From Mycobacterium sp. D16R12 (GTDB taxonomy: Bacteria; Actinomycetota; Actinomycetes; Mycobacteriales; Mycobacteriaceae): a stretch of DNA of 64,000 nt. Under the pieces are notes generated by a model, which had not been told where the DNA came from, ran no database searches, and was given only the letters and a program-made list of their open reading frames with translations. The DNA lies in contig NZ_MAFC01000003.1 in NCBI RefSeq assembly GCF_002013465.1, positions 124,001 to 188,000 of the forward strand, written 5' to 3'. The translations under genes and the position numbers were made by a program. Positions 48,968-56,721 of this stretch are shown in pieces (the first letter of the stretch is position 1; every line of letters begins with the position of its first letter).

Positions 48968-49023
48968 CCGAGTCTGATTCTCACGACGGTTTCGGGCCGA
49001 AAAACGTCGTGAGAATCAGACTC
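48968..49023. repeat. 20-bp perfect inverted repeat (hairpin) at the cluster junction
   Basis: CGAGTCTGATTCTCACGACG (48968-48987) and its exact complement CGTCGTGAGAATCAGACTCG (49004-49023) flank a 16-base centre that itself contains TTTCGG and CCGAAA, so one long hairpin forms. Flanking CCGCC and GGCGG can pair too. It could be a terminator, a small palindromic dispersed element, or a recombination site. Its position between the last backbone gene and a broken gene favours a junction element. Confidence 0.75.
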
Positions 49024-49027
49024 GACG

Positions 49028-49190
49028 TGGCGGCGCCGAGGGCGCACTTACCGCCGAACAGATCGATCAGCTGCTTGGAGGACAAGCCAGAGTGGCTGGT
49101 CGCCGAACGTGAGAGCTCCCAGTCGGTGCTGAGCGAGCAGCGGCGCATGAAGGCGCTGCACGAGAGAAAACTCCTCGCGAGAACTAGGAC
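49028..49190 (+). pseudogene. frameshifted C-terminal remnant of a small actinobacterial protein (DUF5997-like)
   Basis: One frame reads GGAEGALTAEQIDQLL from 49028; a +1 shift near 49075 then gives EDKPEWLVAERESSQSVLSE and QRRMKALHERKLL. Joined, they resemble the tail of a conserved actinobacterial protein that I recall as DUF5997 (pattern ALTTEQI, then PEWLVRER). No start codon or N-terminal domain remains, and the remnant begins almost at the edge of the palindrome. The family name is from memory; the broken reading frame is seen directly. Confidence 0.45.
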
Positions 49191-49419
49191 GCCAGCAGCA
49201 CATCAGCACTCCCCAACCTCGACAATTTTCAACCATTCGTACACAGAACCTCGACGCACAGTTGATATGACATAGGAAAGCTTGCTTCCGTGGCCCTGAG
49301 GTTGTTACAGGAAACAAGAACACACGCATCTTTTCTCTCTTCTGTGCAGAGACGGCGATCGCTGATGTCTTGAATACTCAAAGCTCACTTCATATCCACG
49401 CCGTGAGTGGGCTATCGAC
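49191..49419. promoter_or_regulatory. AT-richer leader of the biosynthetic operon
   Basis: About 230 bases without a gene, lower in GC than either side. A TTGAAT at 49370-49375 and TATCCA at 49393-49398, 17 bases apart, make a plausible sigma-A-type promoter just ahead of the first ACP gene at 49420. The ACP ATG has only a weak GTGGG upstream. No regulator gene is seen at this end of the operon. Confidence 0.35.
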
Positions 49420-49848
49420 ATGCCGAGTGAGAGAATTAATAAAACGAATAGGACTGCAGACTTGCGTAGGATTCATGAAACCGATAGTGGGCAGGCAGAT
49501 CCAGGCCTATTCAGAAAATATGCCGGCCTGCAATCCCCGTCAGATGCGACACCCGCGTCACTGGAGCCTAATTTCGAGGACGCCTCTCACTTACCCATAC
49601 CTGCGATTTATGTCCGCGAAGCCACACTCGGGACAGCACGGAGAGTTCTTCAGGCAGCAAATATCGATACTGGCCGCCCTCTCGTCGAATACGGCCTGGA
49701 CTCCATCCGCGCCACAGAGCTGGTTGTAGAGCTTGAAAACATATTCCATGTCCGGATACCCGACCAGCAAACTGTATATCTGATTACTGTGGACGATATC
49801 TCCGACTATTTAATTGCCGAACTCGTACATGCTCAACGGATTCTATGA
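49420..49848 (+). CDS. acyl carrier protein with N-terminal extension
   Basis: A 142-residue protein whose C-terminal part (about 65-142) is a carrier domain. PLVEYGLDSIRATELVVELE carries the phosphopantetheine serine Ser95 in the LDS motif, followed by FHVRIPDQQTVYLITVDDIS. The first 60 residues are polar, probably disordered, and match nothing I know. It is the first gene of the operon; its stop overlaps the next start (ATGA). It likely holds the acyl chain for the reductase-aminotransferase encoded next. More AT-rich codons than downstream genes. Confidence 0.85.
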   Translation: MPSERINKTNRTADLRRIHETDSGQADPGLFRKYAGLQSPSDATPASLEPNFEDASHLPIPAIYVREATLGTARRVLQAANIDTGRPLVEYGLDSIRATELVVELENIFHVRIPDQQTVYLITVDDISDYLIAELVHAQRIL

Positions 49849-52559
49849 ACTATATAAATTCGGCCGGGGCGGACTCAAAAGTGAAAATTAGTCTTGAGAG
49901 CGCATTCGCACGCCATGCCCGGCCCGAACAGGCGCGACTGCTGCACGCGCTAAACCTGGATGTCGTCTACCACACCGCCAATCGCGATACCTTGGCCTTC
50001 GACACAAGCCCTGTTGATGACGGCGACCATGCCCGGACAGACGTGATCGACCTCGTCGGCGGCCACGGCAGCGGGCTGTTTGGCCATAACCATCCACATC
50101 TTGTCGAGGCAGCCGAGCGCTGCCTGCGCCAGCGCGCACCGTTCAGCGCACAGGCCAGCGTGCGCGCCGTCGCCGGTCGGCTTGCCGCCCGGCTGTCGGC
50201 GCGAGTAGGCGAAACCACCGGCGCGGAATACGTTGCCACCCTCGGTTCAAGTGGCGCCGACGCCGTAGAGGCCGCCGTCAAGCATGCGACTGTAGCTCGA
50301 GCCCGGCGACTCGGAGCACTGCACGACGATGTCGAGCGTCAGTTGCGCCGCGCCCGCCGAGACGGTGTAGACCGCGTCGGCATCGACACCGGCGGCCGTA
50401 TTCGGTCTATTGCCGACCTGCTCACCGAGTCGGCTGCCGTCCTCACCGCCATGTCCCAGCAGCAACCCGCCTTCATCTCCCTCGCCCGAGCCTTCCACGG
50501 GAACACCGCTGCCGCGGGCGCCCTAACGGACCGCACGAGCATCTCAACTGACTTGGCCGCCCCCGGGCCGCGACGCATCCGGATCGACACCTGGGATCCC
50601 GACACCATCGTGTCGTCATTCGACGATGAACGGGTATCGCTCTGCCGCATCGTATTTGACGCACAAGGCGTACCTCACGCAACCTGGGAAAATGTGTCTA
50701 CCATAGCCGCCTGCTTCGCCGAGCCGATCCAAGGGGAAGGTGGCGTTCACGAGGTGCCGGACGCGACCCTCCGAGCATTGCGTGAACTGGCCGACCGACA
50801 TCACGCCGCACTGGTATTCGACGAGATCCAATGCGGCATGGGGCGCACCGGAACATTTCTGGCGTCCGAGCCCTCTGGAGTGATAGCGGACTACTACCTG
50901 CTATCGAAGTCACTCGGGGGAAGCCTTGCGAAGATATCGGCGATGCTCGTTGAATCATCCTCTTACATAAGTGATTTTGGCCGCTATCACACGTCGACGT
51001 TCTCCGACGACGACTTCTCGGCGACGATCGCCGAGGCATCCTTGGATCTTCTCGAATCCGCGCAGTCGCACATAATCGAAGCGGGGGCGTTGCTGATCGA
51101 ACGGCTCGAACAGATTGCCGCGCGCTGGCCCGGCGTCGTCGCCGACGTGCGTGGTCGCGGATTGCTCATCGGTATCGAACTGCGTCCCCTCCAGGGGCTT
51201 TCACGAGTTCTTGCCGAGTTCGTGCGTCCCGAATTCTTCGGCTATGTCGTTGCGGGGTATCTCTTACACGTCCACCGCATCCGAGTCATGCCGACGCTGT
51301 CTGCGCCGATGACATTGCGAATCCAGCCGTCTGCGTATATCGAACCCGCCGAAATCGAACGAGCCGTGGCAGCGCTCGACACACTGGCTGGACTAATCCA
51401 ACGCGGCGAATTTTCCTCGCTGTTGACACATCTGACGAAGCCGTCATCCCTGGACTGGGTCCCCCCACAAGCGATCGCCCGCCCTCGGCAGCTCACGGGT
51501 CACAGCAGACCTGTTTGGGGGAAGCCGCCGCGCGTTGCCTTCCTTGCCAATCTAAGGGAGGCCGGCGATCTCCGCGAGCACGCGCCAGAGCTCGCGTCAT
51601 GGACCGACGCTCAGTGTGCCGCGCTGTTTGATCGCACTCGCGGGATACTCGAGCCCTTCGAAGTCACCAGACAGTTGGTTGATTCCCCGGACGGCAGCCG
51701 CGTCGAAGTATGCGTGATCGGCGTGCCCATCACGGCGCTGCAGGCTGTCGAATGCCAACAGGCCGGACACGGAGTGTGGCTTCGAAATTTGGTACTTGAT
51801 GCGGTCGAGTACGCGATCAAGATCGGAGCATCGGTAGTCGGGCTCGGTGGATACACATCGATCGTCACCGGTGCGGCGCGGGATGTCATTGAGGATTCGG
51901 TTCGGGTGACTTCCGGGAACTCGCTGACTGCCGCGTGCGCGTATGAGTTGCTGCGCGCACGCCTGGAGGAATTGCCCCCGGCCGACCGTACGGTGGGAGT
52001 CGTCGGCGCCATGGGGAACATCGGCGCGGTCATGGCTGAACTACTTGCACCCCACAGTGCTTCACTCACGCTCATAGGACGGTCCGGCACAACGTCGCGG
52101 CTTCAGCGAGTCGCTTCCCGCCTCGGAGGCGCCGTGCACGTCAGCGAAGACCCGGCGGCACTGCGGGAGTGCGGCATGATTGTCACTGCCACCAACTCCG
52201 CGATCCCGATCGTCACCTCCATCGACGTGGCGCCGGACCGCCCGGTCGTCATCTGCGATCTGGCTGTGCCCGGCGATGTCGCCCCCGGCGTCGGAGAGCT
52301 CCCGAACGTCACGCTTATCTCCGGCGGCCGGATGCGGCTGCCGGACGGCCAAACTCCCGAATTCCCAGGGACGGCGCTACCAGCGGGGACGGTCTACGCC
52401 TGCATGGCGGAAACCATTCTGCTTGGCTTCGAGCCAGCCACCCCAAGCCCATCATTCGGAGCGCTCACGGTCGCCGGGGTGCAGGCGGCGCGCGCACTCG
52501 CCGCCCGTCACGGACTTCAGGCCTCCATCCCCGTCCTTCAGGAGTCTCATGACTACTGA
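49845..52559 (+). CDS. class III aminotransferase fused to acyl-ACP reductase (AAR-like)
   Basis: A 904-residue bifunctional protein. Residues about 30-510 are a class III PLP aminotransferase: VIDLVGGHGSGLFGHNHPHL, ALVFDEIQCGMGRTGTFLAS with Asp326, and the likely Schiff-base Lys355 in LLSKSLGGSLAKISAML. Residues about 560-900 match the cyanobacterial aldehyde-forming acyl-ACP reductase: GASVVGLGGYTSIVTGAARD, TSGNSLTAACAYELL, the NADPH site TVGVVGAMGNIGAVMAELL, and AGTVYACMAETILLGFEP with Cys853 at the place of the AAR catalytic cysteine. Expected chemistry is acyl-ACP to aldehyde to primary amine, within one protein. Not a GluTR despite the similar Rossmann fold. Coupled on both sides. Confidence 0.88.
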   Translation: MNYINSAGADSKVKISLESAFARHARPEQARLLHALNLDVVYHTANRDTLAFDTSPVDDGDHARTDVIDLVGGHGSGLFGHNHPHLVEAAERCLRQRAPFSAQASVRAVAGRLAARLSARVGETTGAEYVATLGSSGADAVEAAVKHATVARARRLGALHDDVERQLRRARRDGVDRVGIDTGGRIRSIADLLTESAAVLTAMSQQQPAFISLARAFHGNTAAAGALTDRTSISTDLAAPGPRRIRIDTWDPDTIVSSFDDERVSLCRIVFDAQGVPHATWENVSTIAACFAEPIQGEGGVHEVPDATLRALRELADRHHAALVFDEIQCGMGRTGTFLASEPSGVIADYYLLSKSLGGSLAKISAMLVESSSYISDFGRYHTSTFSDDDFSATIAEASLDLLESAQSHIIEAGALLIERLEQIAARWPGVVADVRGRGLLIGIELRPLQGLSRVLAEFVRPEFFGYVVAGYLLHVHRIRVMPTLSAPMTLRIQPSAYIEPAEIERAVAALDTLAGLIQRGEFSSLLTHLTKPSSLDWVPPQAIARPRQLTGHSRPVWGKPPRVAFLANLREAGDLREHAPELASWTDAQCAALFDRTRGILEPFEVTRQLVDSPDGSRVEVCVIGVPITALQAVECQQAGHGVWLRNLVLDAVEYAIKIGASVVGLGGYTSIVTGAARDVIEDSVRVTSGNSLTAACAYELLRARLEELPPADRTVGVVGAMGNIGAVMAELLAPHSASLTLIGRSGTTSRLQRVASRLGGAVHVSEDPAALRECGMIVTATNSAIPIVTSIDVAPDRPVVICDLAVPGDVAPGVGELPNVTLISGGRMRLPDGQTPEFPGTALPAGTVYACMAETILLGFEPATPSPSFGALTVAGVQAARALAARHGLQASIPVLQESHDY

Positions 52560-54996
52560 TATGCCAATGTTTCTCGGTTCCAGCGACTTCCGTGTAGAAG
52601 CCGCTGGAGGCAAGGCCGCCACTTTGCACGAGCTGGTCGCCTGCGGGTTCGACGTTCCGCCTGGCTTCGTCATCCCGGCGGACACCGTCCTGGAACAGGT
52701 CCAAGACGCCGAACTCGCACAATGGGTCGACGCGCTGGGAGGTTTCCCCGTCGCCGTCAGGTCAAGCGGCGTGTTTGAAGACCTCGACGACGCGAGTTTC
52801 GCCGGACAGTACGAGTCGTATCTCGACGTGGCGGATACCGCCTGCTTACGGACCCGGATCACCGACTGCCGCAACTCTGTTGACAGCGAGCGGGTCCGCG
52901 CCTACTTGTCCGACAGGGGTCTCGACCCGCGGCGGGCCGCAGTCGCAGTCCTCGTCCAGAGCCTCGTCGATGCCAGGACTGCCGGTGTTGGCTTCACCAT
53001 CGATCCGATCTCGGGAATCGAGGAACATGGGTTGATCGAATGCTGCCGCGGTCTCGGCGAACCGTTGGTATCCGGACGGGTCACCCCTACGCGGCTGACG
53101 ATCCGGCTCGATGACGGCAGCGTGGTGGAGCGCACCGACGGATCTGAGGCTGTCGAACTAGGCTTGACCGAGGCGGCGGAGCTCGCCCGGCTCATGTTGC
53201 GAGTACAAGCATTCCGGCATCGGCCGCAGGACATCGAATGGGCGATCGACACCGCAGGAAAACTATGGCTCCTGCAGTCGCGCGCGATCACCACGATCAT
53301 CTGGCGCACCGATATCGAGCAGTTCTCCGATGCTGATCTGCGCGACGGCGGCGTATCGGCCCGCGTGTGCACACCGCTGATGTTCTCCCTGTACAACAAC
53401 GCATTCCAGCCGTCGATGCAACGCTTCTGGGGCTCGCTCAAATTGCTAGAAGTCAGCGAAGTACGCAATTGGATGGCGATGTACTACGGCCGTCCGTACT
53501 GGAACGTCAGCGGGGTCAAGCAGTGCTACCGCAAGATTCCGGGGTACAACGAACGGGTCTTCGACGATGGGCTGGGCGTCATGGCCAACTATGGAGATAC
53601 CGGACCGCGCCACACACCGATAAACCCATCGACGATCGCGCGCGCGCTGCCCACCGCGCTCGCACTTGAGAGGACCGTGCGCAAGCAGCTCGGCGAGGTG
53701 GAACGGTTCGCGGCAGCCTGGCCCGCCAAGTACCGGGCATGGCGTAACCGCGCCGCACAGCTCGCCCAGACCGATGACCACGATTTCATGATCGATCTGG
53801 TGGACTGCCTGCTGACGTTCCATGCGAACACCGAACGCACCTACTTCGCCACCATTTACCACAATTCCAGTGTGCAAAGCGATTTCACGACGTTACTGGA
53901 CAAGATCGACAGTGCGACCCATGGCAACACATCGGTGGTCCACCTAATAGGCGGCTTAGCAGAGGTAAGCCATATGGCGATGCAAGATGGCATCGTCAAC
54001 CTTCATCGGGTGGCCGTCCGCGACGGGATCGCCGGCGATGACTGGCAAGACGCGCTCGCGGACTTCCTGGACGAGCACGGATTCCATGCAGATGCCGAGC
54101 TTGATCTCACCTGCCCGCGTTGGTCGGAGGAGCCGGACCGGGTACGGACGATGGTCGAGTCCATGCTCGCGAACGACAACCCGCCTGCAGATCCCGCCGC
54201 ATCGCTGGCCAACCAGCGGAAGCGATTTGAGACGGAACTCGCATCGGTGCGACAACGAGTCCGTTCTAATCCATTGACACGCCTTCGGTTTGAGCGGCCA
54301 CTCGACAAGCATGTCAGTCGCGCCCGCAGCTACCTGGTTGCCCGCGAACGCATGCGAGAATTCTCATCTCAGGCCTATGCAATTGTCCGGGCGTACGTCG
54401 TAGAGGCCGGATTGCGACTGGCACGCGACGGTCGCCTCTCCGATCCACGTGACGTGTTCATGCTGTCTATTCACGAACTCGCGGATCTCGCCCAAAGCCG
54501 GCACGGATCTGGCACTCTCACAAGGAGTATTGCGTTCCGCCGGGCCATGTATGAGGGCTATCGCGATGTGACACCGCCCCATGAGCTTGGCGGTGACACT
54601 GTCGCGGCGCCGCCGGTATCGGGCGGGTTGGCGGGATTGGGCTGCAGTCCCGGTGTTGCCGAAGGCACCGCGCGAGTGATCGCCTCCCTGTCTGATATCG
54701 GCGAACTACGCGCCGGCGACATCCTGGTAACCCGATTTACCGATCCCGGGTGGACTCCCGCGCTGGGCCTCATCGCCGGCGTGGTGACGGAAGTCGGCGG
54801 CATGCTCTCGCATGCCGCAGTAATCGGGCGCGAATACGGTATTCCGGCCGTACTCAATGTTACGGGCGCCACCGAAGCGATCCAGTCCGGGCAGCGTATC
54901 CGTGTGAACGGCAGCACCGGCGAAATAAGCCGTCTAGAAATCCAGAGTCCCGTACCCATCGCAATCGCACAGTGCAGTGCGACCCGTCCGATGTAG
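52549..54996 (+). CDS. rifampin-phosphotransferase-like dikinase, copy 1
   Basis: An 815-residue protein with the PEP-synthase/rifampin phosphotransferase (RPH) layout. The N-terminal ATP-grasp is AGGKAATLHELVACGFDVPP, FPVAVRSSGVFEDLDDASFA, TAGVGFTIDPISG and QDIEWAIDTAGKLWLLQSRA. A divergent middle acceptor domain spans about 280-690. The C-terminal swivelling domain has GLGCSPGVAEGTARV and VGGMLSHAAVIGREYGIPAV with phospho-His755. It lacks the PEP/pyruvate barrel, so it should phosphorylate another acceptor with ATP giving AMP and Pi. The start ATG at 52549 has GGAG just upstream and overlaps the preceding stop by 11 bases. The acceptor is unknown. Confidence 0.85.
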   Translation: MTTDMPMFLGSSDFRVEAAGGKAATLHELVACGFDVPPGFVIPADTVLEQVQDAELAQWVDALGGFPVAVRSSGVFEDLDDASFAGQYESYLDVADTACLRTRITDCRNSVDSERVRAYLSDRGLDPRRAAVAVLVQSLVDARTAGVGFTIDPISGIEEHGLIECCRGLGEPLVSGRVTPTRLTIRLDDGSVVERTDGSEAVELGLTEAAELARLMLRVQAFRHRPQDIEWAIDTAGKLWLLQSRAITTIIWRTDIEQFSDADLRDGGVSARVCTPLMFSLYNNAFQPSMQRFWGSLKLLEVSEVRNWMAMYYGRPYWNVSGVKQCYRKIPGYNERVFDDGLGVMANYGDTGPRHTPINPSTIARALPTALALERTVRKQLGEVERFAAAWPAKYRAWRNRAAQLAQTDDHDFMIDLVDCLLTFHANTERTYFATIYHNSSVQSDFTTLLDKIDSATHGNTSVVHLIGGLAEVSHMAMQDGIVNLHRVAVRDGIAGDDWQDALADFLDEHGFHADAELDLTCPRWSEEPDRVRTMVESMLANDNPPADPAASLANQRKRFETELASVRQRVRSNPLTRLRFERPLDKHVSRARSYLVARERMREFSSQAYAIVRAYVVEAGLRLARDGRLSDPRDVFMLSIHELADLAQSRHGSGTLTRSIAFRRAMYEGYRDVTPPHELGGDTVAAPPVSGGLAGLGCSPGVAEGTARVIASLSDIGELRAGDILVTRFTDPGWTPALGLIAGVVTEVGGMLSHAAVIGREYGIPAVLNVTGATEAIQSGQRIRVNGSTGEISRLEIQSPVPIAIAQCSATRPM

Positions 54997-55022
54997 TCGG
55001 AAGACGTTGCAGTAGTGAGGAG

Positions 55023-55649
55023 ATGAAACTGACCGCACCAAAGCGCCTGATCTGCATCGCCGGCGGCGACGGATCGGGAAAGACGACACAGATAGCCCGC
55101 CTTTCGGCTGCACTGCAGGCGCAAGGCCACGCTATCGCGCCGGTCACCATCTGGGACGCATTCCTTGACACGTCCGTGGCGTCGAAGCTCCCCTTTCGAT
55201 CTGCCGACATCTACGGGTACCTCAAGCTACTGAGCCCGGTGTCGCGCGCACATTTCCTTTTCCACGCACTGCACTTGGCACTCGAACTGGCAGGCAGGCG
55301 TGACGCGGACACCGTTCTCTTGAATGCTTACTGGTACAAGTACTTCGCAACCGAAGTCGCCCACGGCGGTGAGCCGTCGGTGCTGCGCCAGCTTGCCGCG
55401 GGATTCCCCGAACCCGACCTCACCTTCTACCTGACAATCTCGCCACCGGACGCTTTGGCCCGCAAGAGACAACGCAGCGACTACGAGAGCGGCTACGGGG
55501 ACGCGGACGAGTTCTTGGCGTTCCAAGAACGCAGTCAAGCCACGATCGACACGCTGGCGGACGAATTCGCATGGATCAGACTCGACGGCGCCACCGCCCC
55601 CACCGATCTCACCACGGCGATGTTGGAGCGAATTGGGGAGGACAGCTGA
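55023..55649 (+). CDS. thymidylate-kinase-like P-loop protein, copy 1
   Basis: A 208-residue P-loop kinase of the dTMP-kinase superfamily. Walker A IAGGDGSGKTTQIARL at residues 12-27, DTVLLNAYWYKYFATEVAHG in the place of the DRY-type region, and PDLTFYLTISPPDALARKRQ, like the kinase LID approach. The canonical DR(Y/F) and nucleotide-specific motifs are altered, so it is unlikely to be housekeeping Tmk. A gap of 26 bases follows the preceding gene, the largest in the operon; GAGG lies only two bases before the ATG. Probably phosphorylates a pathway intermediate. Confidence 0.75.
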   Translation: MKLTAPKRLICIAGGDGSGKTTQIARLSAALQAQGHAIAPVTIWDAFLDTSVASKLPFRSADIYGYLKLLSPVSRAHFLFHALHLALELAGRRDADTVLLNAYWYKYFATEVAHGGEPSVLRQLAAGFPEPDLTFYLTISPPDALARKRQRSDYESGYGDADEFLAFQERSQATIDTLADEFAWIRLDGATAPTDLTTAMLERIGEDS

Positions 55650-56491
55650 TGACACGCCGAATCGCGATTGTGGGAATCGATGGCTGCGGCAAGTCCGCGG
55701 CGATCGCGCGTCTGCGCGAGCTTGCACCGCCCGGTCTCGGCCACTTTCCGGCCATGACCTGCCCGGACTTTCACGACACGCGTAATGCACCCCTGCAGCA
55801 TCTCTCGCACCAGATGAAGGCATTCAGCGACGGCTGTGATGAGATCGAAAGCCTGGAAATGAAGGCCCTGGCGATGTATTTCCAGATGACGCTGTACGGC
55901 CCGGTCGAGCGTTTCTTTCTGGAGACCTTCACACCGTCGGCATTGCTCTGCGAGCGGCACCCGCTCATCGAGGTTTTGGTGTACGGGCCTTTCTATTTAC
56001 TTTTGGCACAGCCCGATTGGGATGGCAAGGCACTCGAAGATTCGATTTCTGCGGTACTCGACCGGCACGAGCCCGGCGCCCTTGACACCATCCGAGACTG
56101 GCACGCATCGGAGGCCAAACGACTCGGCCTTGACCGGGATATCTGGGCGATGCTCCACGATGTCGCAGCGATCGTGCCGAGGGACGTCACCTCCTGTGTG
56201 ACCACGTTCGGTGAGCGTTTCCGCACCACATTGCCTGATGTCGTTCTGTGGCTTGATGTTCCGCCCGAACAAGCCGCCGCGCGATGCACCGCACGCTCCC
56301 CCGACGGTGTGAAGGAAGCACATGAGACCCCCGAATTCCTCGCCGCGCTCCGGGAAGGTTACGTACGTGTACGCGACACCCTCGCCGCATCGTTCCCCGA
56401 GGTGACATTTCACAGGATCGACACAAGTGACGACATCGACCTCGACGAATCTGTACGCCACTGCGTAAGAGAAGGGAATTTGTTCGCATGA
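55649..56491 (+). CDS. thymidylate-kinase-like P-loop protein, copy 2
   Basis: A 280-residue P-loop protein, longer than and diverged from its neighbour. Walker A is IAIVGIDGCGKSAAIARL at residues 5-22; SALLCERHPLIEVLVYGPFY lies where the DRY region falls; PDVVLWLDVPPEQAAARC precedes a LID-like basic segment. A helical insert (about 120-185) is absent from Tmk. The ATG overlaps the previous stop (TGATG), with GGGGAG upstream. Two such genes side by side suggest two successive phosphorylations or a heterodimer; both are inference. Confidence 0.72.
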   Translation: MTRRIAIVGIDGCGKSAAIARLRELAPPGLGHFPAMTCPDFHDTRNAPLQHLSHQMKAFSDGCDEIESLEMKALAMYFQMTLYGPVERFFLETFTPSALLCERHPLIEVLVYGPFYLLLAQPDWDGKALEDSISAVLDRHEPGALDTIRDWHASEAKRLGLDRDIWAMLHDVAAIVPRDVTSCVTTFGERFRTTLPDVVLWLDVPPEQAAARCTARSPDGVKEAHETPEFLAALREGYVRVRDTLAASFPEVTFHRIDTSDDIDLDESVRHCVREGNLFA

Positions 56492-56721
56492 ACGATATCG
56501 CCGAACGCGTGCGCAAAGTCGTCACGGAGGTGCTGTGGATACCGCCTGCCGAACTTGACGACACGAAAAAGCTCGCGGACTACGGGCTCGACTCCCCGAC
56601 GGCAATCGAGCTGACGGTGCAACTCGAAGACACATTCGACATCCGCATCCCCGAAGACGAAGCGGCCGGGTTGGAGACCGTGAACCAGATCACCGAATAC
56701 GTCAAGGGGACGGTGGCATGA
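56488..56721 (+). CDS. acyl carrier protein, stand-alone
   Basis: A 77-residue single-domain ACP, normal length. The phosphopantetheine site is KLADYGLDSPTAIELTVQLE with Ser36; the rest fits the four-helix fold (FDIRIPEDEAAGLETVNQIT). It overlaps the kinase gene upstream and the acyl-AMP ligase gene downstream, both by ATGA. Proximity to the ligase suggests it is the ligase's loading partner. It differs from the longer ACP at the operon start, so the two may serve different chains or steps. Confidence 0.92.
   Translation: MNDIAERVRKVVTEVLWIPPAELDDTKKLADYGLDSPTAIELTVQLEDTFDIRIPEDEAAGLETVNQITEYVKGTVA

Noticed and set aside
51500..52559. Glutamyl-tRNA reductase or ornithine cyclodeaminase domain in the aminotransferase fusion
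   Set aside because: Rossmann similarity is general; the GLGGYTSI and YACMAETILL segments fit acyl-ACP reductase better, including its cysteine.
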